NCBI RefSeq assembly: GCF_036577625.1 | Contig: NZ_JARBDC010000013.1 | Span: forward strand, 97,358-161,357 | From: Paenibacillus_AB sp036577625 | GTDB taxonomy: Bacteria; Bacillota; Bacilli; Paenibacillales; NBRC-103111 | Direction of reading: 5' to 3' | DNA: 64,000 nucleotides | In this document: positions 17,563 through 26,076 of the stretch, piece by piece | How positions within the stretch are numbered: the stretch's first letter is position 1 | How the letters are laid out: every line of letters starts with the position of its first letter | Translations under genes and position numbers: made by a program | The notes under the pieces: model-generated | Database searches by the model: none | What the model was told of the DNA's origin: nothing | The model's input: the letters and a program-made list of their open reading frames with translations, nothing else

Positions 17563-18333
17563 TTACCAGGCCGTCCAGCCGCCGTCGACGACGATATTCG
17601 AGCCTGTCATGTAGCTGGACGCATCGGATGCGAGAAAAACGACCGCGCCGGCGATTTCTTCCGCTTTGCCGGGCCTGCCGAGCATCGTTTTTCGACCCAG
17701 CTTTTCCAGAAACGGTTCGTTTTGCTGCGTATGCGGATTCGGAAACGGCCCCGGCGTCACGCTGTTGACGCGAATCCGCTTCGCCGCCAAATGAGCCGCG
17801 CAGTAGCGGGTCAGTTGAAGGACGGCGGCTTTGCCGGCGCCGTAATTGGCCGGGTTGTTCGCGCCGCTGTCTCCGTATATGGACGGATCGGGCGAAACGA
17901 TGCCGTACATGGAAGCGAAGTTGACGATGCTGCCGCCGCCCGCCGCCTCCAAATAAGGCACCGCTTCCCTTGTGCACCGGAAAACGGTGCCGACCGCTCC
18001 GTCCAGCCCTTTGTGCCAGTCTTCGTCGCTCATCCGCTCGACGGTGCCGAGCGGCCCGTAACCGGCCCCATACGTGGCGCAGTTGACCAAAATATGGATA
18101 TCGCCGAACGCGGCGGCCGCTTCCTGCAGCATGCGGCGGATCGAGCCGGTGTCGGATACGTCGCAGGCGATCGCGAGCATGCGCTCGCTGTCGTACTGCC
18201 GGACGTTCAGGTCGGCGACGACCACGTTCGCGCCGAAATCGGCCATCGCGCGCGCGGCGGCGCCGCCCAAATATCCGTTGCCGCCGGTAATGACGGCGGT
18301 TTTATGCTGTAAGCCGAACATGTTCGCAAACAT
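17563..18333 (-). CDS. Short-chain dehydrogenase/reductase (first of two)
   Basis: 256 residues of a classical SDR. The cofactor motif is TGGNGYLGGAAA near residue 14. D-x-N follows in VVADLNV, and the catalytic triad is S in VNFASMYG with Y-x-x-x-K in YGAGKAAV. The acidic residue after the second strand suggests NAD preference. ATG 18333 has GAGGAGG upstream. A second SDR lies 22 bases upstream. The pair, together with the aldolase, suggests sequential oxidation of a sugar or sugar acid. Confidence 0.85.
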   Translation of the reverse strand: MFANMFGLQHKTAVITGGNGYLGGAAARAMADFGANVVVADLNVRQYDSERMLAIACDVSDTGSIRRMLQEAAAAFGDIHILVNCATYGAGYGPLGTVERMSDEDWHKGLDGAVGTVFRCTREAVPYLEAAGGGSIVNFASMYGIVSPDPSIYGDSGANNPANYGAGKAAVLQLTRYCAAHLAAKRIRVNSVTPGPFPNPHTQQNEPFLEKLGRKTMLGRPGKAEEIAGAVVFLASDASSYMTGSNIVVDGGWTAW

Positions 18334-18355
18334 GGGCACAAGCCTCCTCGCTGCT

Positions 18356-19144
18356 TTATTTCGCCGTATAGCCGCCGTCCACCGCCAAGTTCGCTCCCGT
18401 GACATAAGCGGAGGCGTCGGAGGCGAGAAAGACGATGCTGCCCATCAGATCGGTGTCGCCGGCCATTCGTCCGAGCATCGTGCGCTCGGAATACCGTTCG
18501 ATAAACGCCGGCGGCGTCCGATGCGACGCGAGTCCGCCCGGACTTACGCAGTTGCAGCGGACGTTTTTCGGGCCGTAGTAGCTGGCGACGAAGCGGGTGA
18601 AGTTGAGCATGCCGCCTTTATGGAAAAAGTAGTCCGGCACGAAGCCGTGAAAGCCCATATCTTTGTAAAGCGCCCCGTCGGCGCCGACCATGCCCTGGAT
18701 CGAGCCGACGTTGATGATCGAGCCGCCGCCCCGCTCCGCCATGATGTCCCCGAACGCGCGCGTCACGGCGAACAAGCCCGTGGCGTTAATGCGCATGCTC
18801 CGGTCGAACGTCTCCAGCGGGTCGTTCCAGGAGCTCATCGTCCGGGCGACCGCGTTGTTGACGAGAATGTCGATCCGTCCGTGCTCGGCCATGATCCGGT
18901 CGCGCAGCTCGTCGACCGACTCCTCCCGCTCCTGGTCGAAGCGGAGCGCGGTAACGGCGACGCCTTCGTCCGCGAAGCTGCGCTCCAGCTCCGCCAGCTT
19001 CTCGCCGCTGCGCGTCGTCATATGGGTCTCGGCGCCGGCCTGGGCGAGGGCGATCGCGATTTGCCGGCCGTACAGGCCGGCCCCGCCGGTGACGAGCGCC
19101 ACCTTGCCTTGCAGCGAAAACGATTCCATGACGTTGCGGATCAT
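18356..19144 (-). CDS. Short-chain dehydrogenase/reductase (second of two)
   Basis: 262 residues. Cofactor motif VTGGAGLYGRQIA (about residues 18-30); NNAV for the structural Asn. An unusual feature is that the expected Y-x-x-x-K reads F-x-x-K in DYFFHKGGMLN (Y then H-K), so the exact catalytic Tyr needs an alignment. Start ATG overlaps the aldolase stop (ATGA), which indicates translational coupling. It differs clearly from the neighbouring SDR, so it is not a recent duplication. Confidence 0.82.
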   Translation of the reverse strand: MIRNVMESFSLQGKVALVTGGAGLYGRQIAIALAQAGAETHMTTRSGEKLAELERSFADEGVAVTALRFDQEREESVDELRDRIMAEHGRIDILVNNAVARTMSSWNDPLETFDRSMRINATGLFAVTRAFGDIMAERGGGSIINVGSIQGMVGADGALYKDMGFHGFVPDYFFHKGGMLNFTRFVASYYGPKNVRCNCVSPGGLASHRTPPAFIERYSERTMLGRMAGDTDLMGSIVFLASDASAYVTGANLAVDGGYTAK

Positions 19145-19977
19145 GGCGACACCTCTTCCTTCCGGTCCGCATACACGCCATTTATGCGCGCCGCGTCCCG
19201 TTTATGCAGCTCGCCGACGATGCCGCGGAAATATTGGGTCAGCCCTACGACGTCCGCTCCGACGCTGATGAACCGGTAGCCCATGGCGATCAGCTCTTCC
19301 GCGTTGCCGGTCGACCCTACGGTGCCGGCGTATTTGCCGTGCTTCACGGCAAGCTCCGCGATCCGTCTGCGCGTCTCGGCGATCAGCGGATGGTCCATCC
19401 GGCCGGGGGCGCCGATCGACTGGCTGAAGTCGCCGGGGCCGAAGAAGATCATGTCCATTCCGGGCAGGGCGATAATTTGCTCCAGCTCGTCGAGCGGTTC
19501 GACGTCCTCGATTTGCAAAATGTTGAACCGCTCCGCGTTCGCCTGCGCCAAGTAATCGGCCATCTCGATGCCGCAGTAGGCGCCGTCGGCGTTGCCGCCG
19601 TCGACCGGTCTCATGCCGAGCGGGTAAAACTTCGTGCCGCGGATGACGGTTTTGGCGTCGGCCGCGTTCATAATGTGCGGGATCATGACGGCCGTCGCAT
19701 CCATCTCGAGCGGCCGCACCAAATCGCTGTAGCTGCCGCGGGCGACGCGGACGACCGTGTCGACGCCGTGCGCCTTGGCCGCGAGAATTTGCTTCTCGAC
19801 GGCGGACCAGTCGTTCGGCACGTGCTCCATGTCGGTCCAGATGCAGTCGAACCCGCTCATCGCCGCGATTTCGGCCGCGCGGGCGTCTCCCAAATTCAAC
19901 TTCGTCACATAGGCGACTTCGCCCTTTCTCAGCTTGCGCAGCACCCGGCTCGGGCGCATCGCGTACGTCTCCGACAA
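19141..19977 (-). CDS. HpcH/HpaI family aldolase
   Basis: 278 residues. Family motifs visible are FDCIWTDMEH (about 47-56), VVRVARGSYSDLVRPLEMDATAVMIPHI and FFGPGDFSQSIG. These class II aldolases use a divalent metal bound by Glu and Asp (here E in QIEDVEPL and D in GPGDFS region) to split 2-keto-3-deoxy sugar acids into pyruvate and an aldehyde. The start is TTG 19977 with GGGAGG 8 bases upstream. Its stop overlaps the next SDR start. No sugar-acid dehydratase that would supply a keto-deoxy substrate is seen in the window. Confidence 0.85.
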   Translation of the reverse strand: MSETYAMRPSRVLRKLRKGEVAYVTKLNLGDARAAEIAAMSGFDCIWTDMEHVPNDWSAVEKQILAAKAHGVDTVVRVARGSYSDLVRPLEMDATAVMIPHIMNAADAKTVIRGTKFYPLGMRPVDGGNADGAYCGIEMADYLAQANAERFNILQIEDVEPLDELEQIIALPGMDMIFFGPGDFSQSIGAPGRMDHPLIAETRRRIAELAVKHGKYAGTVGSTGNAEELIAMGYRFISVGADVVGLTQYFRGIVGELHKRDAARINGVYADRKEEVSP

Positions 19978-20088
19978 GTTGTCGTCCTCCCTTATGTTGG
20001 TTGTGAAGCGGTTTTCGGCTTTGCGCGTTCGGCTCGGCGCGGCTTGGGGCGGCGGGGGAGGCGCGCGGGGCCGGTCGATGCGGCGGCG

Positions 20089-20162
20089 ATAGCGTTATTT
20101 CGAACACTATATCGCCCGTGACGCGCCGTCCTGCGCCCGAATAGCGCTCTTTCGAGCACTAT
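20089..20162. repeat. Two copies of a 22-base hairpin repeat
   Basis: Units at 20089-20110 and 20141-20162 share 19 of 22 bases (ATAGCG...TTTCGA...CACTAT). Each folds into a small hairpin around a TTTC loop. One stem position changes from T-A to C-G between copies, so pairing is kept. They fill part of the 210-base gap between the Gfo/Idh stop and the aldolase start. Confidence 0.5.
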
Positions 20163-20187
20163 TCCCCCGGTCGTTCGCCGGCTCGCG

Positions 20188-21198
20188 CTATTCGCCGCCA
20201 GACGCGAGCGCCGGAGCGATCTCGCACAGCGCGACTTCCCGGCCGCCTTCTTCGCGGCTGCGGATGCCGGCGATGACCAGCTTCATCAGTTCGACCGTCT
20301 CCTCCCACGGAAAAGGCCGCTCGCCGGTGCGCAAATAATCGATGAAGGCTTGCAGCTGCGCTTTAAACGAATAGAACGTATCCTGATTTTGAACGAAAGC
20401 GTGGCCGGCCGTGCCGCACAGCTGAAGCAGGCCGAACGCGCCGTACATGTCGGACGAGGCGGCCGCGACGATGTCCGCGCCCGAGCGATGCTTCAAATGC
20501 ACGACGTTCCGCTCCGCGCTTCCCGTATTGCGTACGGAAACGAAGCCGGGGCCGAATATCGGGTAAATACTTTCCAGCGCATGTATGCCGTACCGCTCCC
20601 ACGACTTCGGGGTCGTAATCGACGCGAAACGAATCTCGCCCAGGCTTGACGTCGAAATCCGATACGGCATGAACTCCTTGCTGTAGCGCATGCAGCTGGA
20701 GGACATAATCGCTTTGCCCTGCTGCACCCAATCGGCGAATACGAGCAGATCCGCCTCGTTGTCGACGAGAGGCTTGTCGACGAAGACGGGAATGCCCGCC
20801 TCCACGAACGGACGGCACCGCTCGACATGCTCGTGGCCTTTGTCGGTCGCGATGACGACCGCGTCCACCTCGCCGATTACGTCCTCGGGCCGGGCAACGA
20901 CGTTCGGCACGAGCGACGCGCGGGATACCCGGATCGCATCGTCGGGATCGTCGGTCCAAATATGCGTCACGCTCGCTCCCCGGATTCCGAACTTATCCGC
21001 CGGCTCCTTGTTCAAATAAGCCGGAATGGCCGCATACGGACAAAGCTTCATCGCTTCGGGATCGTAGCCGTTAAATATGGCGCTCCACGAATACGGATGA
21101 CCGTTGCCGTCCACCATGCCAAGCATGGCAAGACGGATGGCGCCTTGCTTTACCAAAGGATTTCCCTTGCGTGTACCGTCTGTTCCCAGCTCTGTCAT
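20188..21198 (-). CDS. Gfo/Idh/MocA family oxidoreductase
   Basis: 336 residues. The N-terminal Rossmann part begins at about residue 20 (IRLAMLGMVDGNGHPYSW, an atypical G-x-G region). It contains DAVVIATDKGHEHVERCRPFVEAGIPVFVDKPLVDNEAD with the family's EKP-like DKP lysine. The C-terminal beta domain carries the SRL-type sheet. Members oxidise or epimerise sugars using NAD(P). ATG 21198 has GGGAGATGGG upstream. It is the first gene after a clear promoter and operator at 21225-21297, so it probably heads the catabolic operon. Confidence 0.8.
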   Translation of the reverse strand: MTELGTDGTRKGNPLVKQGAIRLAMLGMVDGNGHPYSWSAIFNGYDPEAMKLCPYAAIPAYLNKEPADKFGIRGASVTHIWTDDPDDAIRVSRASLVPNVVARPEDVIGEVDAVVIATDKGHEHVERCRPFVEAGIPVFVDKPLVDNEADLLVFADWVQQGKAIMSSSCMRYSKEFMPYRISTSSLGEIRFASITTPKSWERYGIHALESIYPIFGPGFVSVRNTGSAERNVVHLKHRSGADIVAAASSDMYGAFGLLQLCGTAGHAFVQNQDTFYSFKAQLQAFIDYLRTGERPFPWEETVELMKLVIAGIRSREEGGREVALCEIAPALASGGE

Positions 21199-21224
21199 GC
21201 CGGTTTCCCATCTCCCGCACAAAT

Positions 21225-21297
21225 ATTGTCTCTTATTATGAGACATTGTATCTTATAATTACGCTTTCATTATATATGAGTTTGCCGGTGCTGTAAA
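21225..21297 (-). promoter_or_regulatory. Promoter and operator of the Gfo/Idh-aldolase operon
   Basis: Read on the minus strand, TTTACA (plus 21292-21297), 17 bases and TATAAT (plus 21269-21274) form a near-perfect sigma-A promoter. Downstream, at 21226-21255, lies a 30-base element containing the palindrome TGTCTC-N7-GAGACA. The same promoter and element recur at 31778-31850 with 25 of 30 operator bases identical. Its position just after the start site suggests repression by blocking the polymerase. Confidence 0.7.
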
Positions 21298-21400
21298 TCT
21301 TCAATTCATCTTCCTTCGGCTAAAAAACGGCACGGACAGCGGCTGCCGGCCTGCTCGCGGCCGGGTCGGTTCCGGGTTCATCTACGCCAATTCCAATAAG

Positions 21401-21436
21401 AAATAAAGAACCACAAGCGAAGGGTGTCGCCTGTGG
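21401..21436 (-). terminator. Weak terminator downstream of the VOC gene
   Basis: A 10-base-pair stem (21411-21420 with 21427-21436, one mismatch) is followed on the minus strand by TTCTTTATTTCTT. It lies 81 bases after the VOC stop. Confidence 0.4.
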
Positions 21437-21516
21437 TCATCAATTTTCATGCCGCTCTTCTCAAACACTTTCGATTGTATGTTCGGGATGCCCAAGAAAT
21501 CGCTTCGTTACAACCA

Positions 21517-21933
21517 TTAACCCGAAACTCTTTCTCTATTTCCAACGCCACCGCCGACCGTAATTTGATAGCCGTTAGGATCCCGAAATGTAAACTCGCT
21601 CCAATGCTCCGTATAGTGCGGTTCTCGAACGATCGTTATGTTTTTTTCCGTCATTTCTTGAGCCAGCAAATCTACTGCATTGGAGTACCAATATACGTCG
21701 AAATATTGCTCCTCGTAACAGGAGCTGATCGGCTTCACCTCATCTTCCCGCGCGGCTTCGACAAGAATGAACGTTAAATGGTCCCTGGATACATGATGGT
21801 GCTTGACTTTGGAACCAATCACTTCATGGGTAAAGCCGATTCCGGAATAAAATTGAACGGTTTGCTCCAAATTCTTCGCTAACAAGACCAAAGAAGCTCC
21901 TTCGATGGCGACTTTTGGCGCAGTATTTTCCAT
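21517..21933 (-). CDS. VOC (glyoxalase/bleomycin-resistance fold) protein
   Basis: 138 residues. Two beta-alpha-beta-beta-beta modules are visible: SLVLLAKNLEQTVQFYSGIGFTHEV at the start and FTFRDPNGYQITVGGG near the end, the usual VOC closing motif. The role cannot be named from sequence; metal-dependent lyases, dioxygenases and drug-binding proteins share this fold. ATG has GGGAG 9 bases upstream. It stands alone between two minus-strand transcription units. Confidence 0.75.
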   Translation of the reverse strand: MENTAPKVAIEGASLVLLAKNLEQTVQFYSGIGFTHEVIGSKVKHHHVSRDHLTFILVEAAREDEVKPISSCYEEQYFDVYWYSNAVDLLAQEMTEKNITIVREPHYTEHWSEFTFRDPNGYQITVGGGVGNRERVSG

Positions 21934-22052
21934 GTTTTCGTTCTCCCTGCTTTATTTTTTGGCTTACGGTTATTGTTGATGCCGCAAGAGGCCGCAAACC
22001 TGACTTGCCAACGAACGGGCACTGCCCGGATCTACGAACGCAAACGGTTCCG

Positions 22053-22946
22053 CTACCGCAACGAACTCCGGTTCCGGTTGCGATATTCCCGCGGCGACAA
22101 CCCGGTTTTGCGTTTGAAAATCGCGTGAAAATGCTTCATGTCTTTGAAGCCGACCGTTTCCGCAATTTCGTACACTTTGCGGTCCGTCGTATCGAGCAGC
22201 TCGCAGCATCTTTCGATTTGCACGGAATGGACGTAATCGGTGTACGTTTGGCCGGTCGCTTTTTTGATCAGCCGATTGAACTGTCGTGTGCCGACGCCTA
22301 CCCGCTCCGCGATATCCGAAAGCTGCAAAGGCTCCTCCAAATGCTGCCGGACAAGACGGATCGCCGTTTCGACGCGCGAATCGACGGCCGCCGGATGCTC
22401 GCCTCCCCCATCGTTCAGCGAACGAACGAGCGTCAGCAGCAGCTGAATGACGTTCGCGACGATCATCAGCCCTCGGCCTTCCTGCCTCATCGCGTATTCC
22501 TGATGGAGCCGCAGCATGATTTTGCCGGCATCGGCCGTTTTCTGTCCTCCAACCTGAAGCAGCGTCGTCGACGCGCGAATCTCGTCCAAAGCGACCGTCC
22601 GTTCCGCCGGCAGCAAAATCGAATGGCTTTCGATAATCCGGTCGAGCAGCTCCAGAGCGAAAATGCAATTGTAAACGATCAGCGGCTCCTTGCCGTCGGC
22701 GTTGGACGGCCGAAACACGTGGGAGATGCCGACCGGGATGTAAAACAGATCGCCCTTGCCGACGGGAATCACCCGGTCGTCCACGTAATGAAAGCCTTTT
22801 CCTTCATAAACGTAAGAAATTTCCACGAAATCGTGGGAATGCTCGCCGAGCGAAAACGTTTCGCTCGATCGGTTGACGAATACGGGCAGATCGAGGCCGA
22901 AATACATATGTCCCCGCATCGACTGGACCGGTCTTCTGATCGTCAT
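22053..22946 (-). CDS. AraC family transcriptional regulator with cupin sensor
   Basis: 297 residues. The N-terminal cupin domain (about 20-100) contains SLGEHSHDFVEISYVYEGKGFHYVDD and VGKGDLFYIPVGISHVF, a sugar-binding pocket of the AraC kind. Two C-terminal helix-turn-helices span about 190-285 (LQLSDIAERVGVGTRQFNRLIKKATGQTYTDYVHSVQIERC and VYEIAETVGFKDMKHFHAIFKRKTGLSPREYR). ATG 22946 has GGAGG 5 bases upstream. It lies divergent from the AraR-like gene; its target is unclear. Confidence 0.85.
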   Translation of the reverse strand: MTIRRPVQSMRGHMYFGLDLPVFVNRSSETFSLGEHSHDFVEISYVYEGKGFHYVDDRVIPVGKGDLFYIPVGISHVFRPSNADGKEPLIVYNCIFALELLDRIIESHSILLPAERTVALDEIRASTTLLQVGGQKTADAGKIMLRLHQEYAMRQEGRGLMIVANVIQLLLTLVRSLNDGGGEHPAAVDSRVETAIRLVRQHLEEPLQLSDIAERVGVGTRQFNRLIKKATGQTYTDYVHSVQIERCCELLDTTDRKVYEIAETVGFKDMKHFHAIFKRKTGLSPREYRNRNRSSLR

Positions 22947-23183
22947 GGCCGCCTCCGAAGCTACGGTCCCGCGCATCGCCCTCGGCCGCGGAACCCGCTT
23001 TTACTCCAATATTCTCTGTGGTCAGTATATCCCTATAAAAAAGACAATTTCAACCCTCAAAGTATAGCGGGTTAGCCGGGTTCGGGAGTTGCGGAGGACG
23101 ATTGACGGCATCGAACGGATAGCGGTATTATATTGGTATTACTTTGGAATATATTGGTTCCGTAAAGGAGGCGGATCGTTACG

Positions 23184-24212
23184 GTGGAGGCGTCCCCGTT
23201 GGTGAAGGAGAGGCTTGTCGACCAGCTGCGCCGCCTAATCGCCCCGCTGCAAACGGGCTCTCTCGTGAAAATTCCGTCCGAACGGCAGCTCGCCGAAAGC
23301 TTGCAGGCGAGCCGGGTCAGCGTGCGGGCCGCGATCCGCGTACTGACGGGCGAAGGGCTGCTCGTGCAGCTGCGCGGCAAAGGCACTTATATCGTCCCCG
23401 CCGTTCGTTTGGAAACGCTTTATTTGCTCCGCTCGCCGGACATCAAGGACAACGACCCGTTTTACAACCATTTTCTCGTCGAAATCACGAATTTGGCGGC
23501 AAAGCAGGGCATCAAGCTGGCGATGGTTCATCCCGACCGACCGCCGGGCACGGATGCGGCTTCCCCGCTTGTCGTGATCGGCATGCTGGACGACAGCCGG
23601 CTCGACGAGCTGACCGCCGCGTACGGCACCCTTTTCGCCGTGGAGCGCTACGCGCATCGGGACGACATCGCGCAGGTTTATTTCGACGATTACCGGATCG
23701 GCAGCAAGGCGGCCAAAACGCTGTTCGATCACGGGTACCGGAATTTGGCGCTGCTCGGCGGACCGGACAAATACGCATCGGCGAATTTGCGCAAGCTCGG
23801 ATTTTTGGACAAAGCCCGCGGCTGCGGGGTGCCGGTGCGTGTCATGACCGACAAAATGAACTGGGAGGGCGGCGTCCGCGCGGCCGATCTCGTGGCCGCT
23901 TCCCCGGGCGATCGGCCCGATGCCGTTTTCGCCGTGAACGACTGGATGGCGGTCGGATTCATCCAGCGGCTGCGCGAGCACGGGCTGCACGTGCCGGCGC
24001 ATATGGCCGTCATCGGCTGCGACGACATTCCGCTCGCGTCCGAATGCTCGCCGCGTCTCGCCACGTTCAAGCTGGACATGAAGCATTTGGTCGAGGAGCT
24101 GCTCGCCGCCATTCATCGGCACCATGCCGGACGGTCCGCCGAGCGGAACGAGGTCGTGCTGCCGGCCGTTTTCATTGGCAGAGAGTCGCTAGCCCACAAA
24201 ACCATTCGATGA
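23184..24212 (+). CDS. GntR-type HTH with LacI-type sensor (AraR-like repressor)
   Basis: 342 residues. A GntR winged helix lies at about 5-72 (KIPSERQLAESLQASRVSVRAAIRVLTGEGLLVQLRGKGTYIV). A LacI/GalR-type periplasmic-binding fold follows at about 85-335 (DRPDAVFAVNDWMAVGFIQRLREHGLHVPAHMAVIGCDDIPLASECSPRLATF). This exact architecture is that of AraR, the arabinose repressor. It sits 19 bases before an arabinofuranosidase gene, which supports an arabinose or arabino-oligosaccharide effector. The start is a GTG, with AAAGGAGG about 12 bases upstream. Confidence 0.82.
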   Translation: MEASPLVKERLVDQLRRLIAPLQTGSLVKIPSERQLAESLQASRVSVRAAIRVLTGEGLLVQLRGKGTYIVPAVRLETLYLLRSPDIKDNDPFYNHFLVEITNLAAKQGIKLAMVHPDRPPGTDAASPLVVIGMLDDSRLDELTAAYGTLFAVERYAHRDDIAQVYFDDYRIGSKAAKTLFDHGYRNLALLGGPDKYASANLRKLGFLDKARGCGVPVRVMTDKMNWEGGVRAADLVAASPGDRPDAVFAVNDWMAVGFIQRLREHGLHVPAHMAVIGCDDIPLASECSPRLATFKLDMKHLVEELLAAIHRHHAGRSAERNEVVLPAVFIGRESLAHKTIR

Positions 24213-24231
24213 ACGAAGGAGCGGGAAACGT

Positions 24232-25710
24232 ATGGCGAAGCTGATCGTAAACGCGGATATCCCGAAAGGGACGATCGACCGCAACATTTACGGCCATTTT
24301 TCCGAGCATTTGGGCCGGTGCATTTACGAAGGCATTTGGGTCGGCGAACGATCGCCGATACCGAACATCGACGGCATGCGCAGCGACGTCGTCGAGGCGC
24401 TTAGGAAGCTGCGGGTGCCGGTGCTGCGCTGGCCCGGCGGCTGCTTCGCCGACGAATACCATTGGAAGGACGGCGTTGGCCCGGCCGAACAGCGGAAGCG
24501 GATGATCAACACGCACTGGGGCGGCGTCGTGGAGGACAACCGGTTCGGGACGCACGAGTTTATGCGATTTTGCGAATTGATCGGCGCGGAGCCTTACGTT
24601 TGCGGCAACGTCGGCAGCGGTACCGTCGCGGAAATGTCCGAATGGGTCGAGTATATGACGTTCGGCGGCGAATCGCCGATGGCGGATTGGCGAAGAAGGA
24701 ACGGCCGCGAAAAGCCGTGGAAGCTCGCCTATTTCGGCGTGGGTAACGAAAACTGGGGCTGCGGCGGCAACATGCGGCCCGAATATTACGCCGATCTGTA
24801 CCGGCGGTACGCGTGCTATGTACGGAACTACGGCGACAATCGCATTTTCAAAATCGCCTGCGGCGCCAACTCCAAAGACTACGATTGGACGGAGGTCGTC
24901 ATGCGTCAAGCCGGCCGCTTCATGGACGGCCTAAGCCTTCATTACTATACGATTCCGACGGGACGGTGGAACGAAAAGGGCTCGGCTACCGAATTCGACG
25001 AAAAGCTCTGGTTCGCCACGCTCAAGCATACGCTGTTCATGGACGAGCTCATCCGGCGCCATGACGCCATTATGACCGCTTACGACCCCGAAAAGCGGGT
25101 TGCGCTCATCGTCGACGAATGGGGAACGTGGTACGACGTCGAGCCGGGCACGAATCCCGGGTTTTTGTACCAGCAAAACACGATGCGCGACGCGCTTGTC
25201 GCCGGCATCAATCTGAACATTTTCCACAACCATTGCGATCGGGTGCGCATGGCGAACATCGCCCAGCTCGTCAACGTGCTGCAAGCGGTCATTTTGACCG
25301 AAGGCGCGCGAATGGTCCTGACGCCGACCTACCACGTCATGGACATGTACAACGTGCATCAGGGTGCCGCTCTCGTCGCCGCCGAGCTGGACGGCCCCGT
25401 TTACGAAATGGACGGCGAACGGATCGATCAGTTGAGCGTCTCCGCCTCGGTCGATTCGTCGGGCCGCCTTCACGTTTCGCTTTGCAACCTGCATCACGCC
25501 GACTCCGCGGACATCGTCTGCGACATACGCGGCCTCGCCGTTTCCGAGGCAGCCGGAACGATTTTGACGGCGGATGCGATGCAGGCGCACAATACGTTCG
25601 ACGAGCCCGAAGCCGTGAAACCGGCGTCGTTCGACGGCTTCCGAATGGAAGGCGGCCGGCTTGTCGGCCGGCTCCCGGCCCGTTCGGTCGTCGTTCTCGA
25701 GGTCCGATGA
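24232..25710 (+). CDS. abfA: Alpha-L-arabinofuranosidase, GH51
   Basis: 492 residues. It opens with the GH51 signature TIDRNIYGHFSEHLGRCIYEGIWVG. The acid/base is E173 in GVGNENWGCGGNM and the nucleophile is E296 in IVDEWGTWYDV. A C-terminal beta domain follows. There is no signal peptide, so it cleaves arabinose from imported arabino-oligosaccharides in the cytoplasm. ATG follows AAGGAGCGGG. Co-transcription with the AraR-like repressor gene upstream would give negative feedback. Its stop overlaps the next small gene. Confidence 0.93.
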   Translation: MAKLIVNADIPKGTIDRNIYGHFSEHLGRCIYEGIWVGERSPIPNIDGMRSDVVEALRKLRVPVLRWPGGCFADEYHWKDGVGPAEQRKRMINTHWGGVVEDNRFGTHEFMRFCELIGAEPYVCGNVGSGTVAEMSEWVEYMTFGGESPMADWRRRNGREKPWKLAYFGVGNENWGCGGNMRPEYYADLYRRYACYVRNYGDNRIFKIACGANSKDYDWTEVVMRQAGRFMDGLSLHYYTIPTGRWNEKGSATEFDEKLWFATLKHTLFMDELIRRHDAIMTAYDPEKRVALIVDEWGTWYDVEPGTNPGFLYQQNTMRDALVAGINLNIFHNHCDRVRMANIAQLVNVLQAVILTEGARMVLTPTYHVMDMYNVHQGAALVAAELDGPVYEMDGERIDQLSVSASVDSSGRLHVSLCNLHHADSADIVCDIRGLAVSEAAGTILTADAMQAHNTFDEPEAVKPASFDGFRMEGGRLVGRLPARSVVVLEVR

Positions 25711-26006
25711 ACAGCCGGCCGATGACGGGAACGAACGACGGCCGCGCGGAGACGCCCGAATGCAAGGGATGCTCGGCAAGCGTCCATGTCGCGCCGGAAA
25801 AGATGGCGGGGCGATTCGGCGAAACGAACCGCGTCCGCGCGGCCGAGCTTGCGACGGAAGCGGAATATGCGCGTCGGCTGGCCGTCTGCCGAGGCTGCGA
25901 GTCGTTTCAGTTCGGCACGACGTGCCGCTGGTGCGGCTGCCTGATGGAGCTGAAGGCCAAGCTCGCCGCGGCCCGCTGTCCGGCGCCGGAAGGAAGCCGC
26001 TGGTGA
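25707..26006 (+). CDS. Small cysteine-rich protein (DUF6171-like)
   Basis: 99 residues with CKGC, CRGC and CRWCGC motifs, enough for one or two zinc knuckles, joined by a basic helix. The first ATG overlaps the AbfA stop (ATGA), giving translational coupling; a second ATG at 25722 is possible. It resembles the short proteins classed as DUF6171. The coupling to arabinofuranosidase may be incidental. The role is unknown. Confidence 0.65.
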   Translation: MNSRPMTGTNDGRAETPECKGCSASVHVAPEKMAGRFGETNRVRAAELATEAEYARRLAVCRGCESFQFGTTCRWCGCLMELKAKLAAARCPAPEGSRW

Positions 26007-26076
26007 ACGGCGGAGCAGGCCGAAGACGGTCGGAGCAGGATCTGTTGCTCGAGACCGACATGCATGTCTTGCGACG

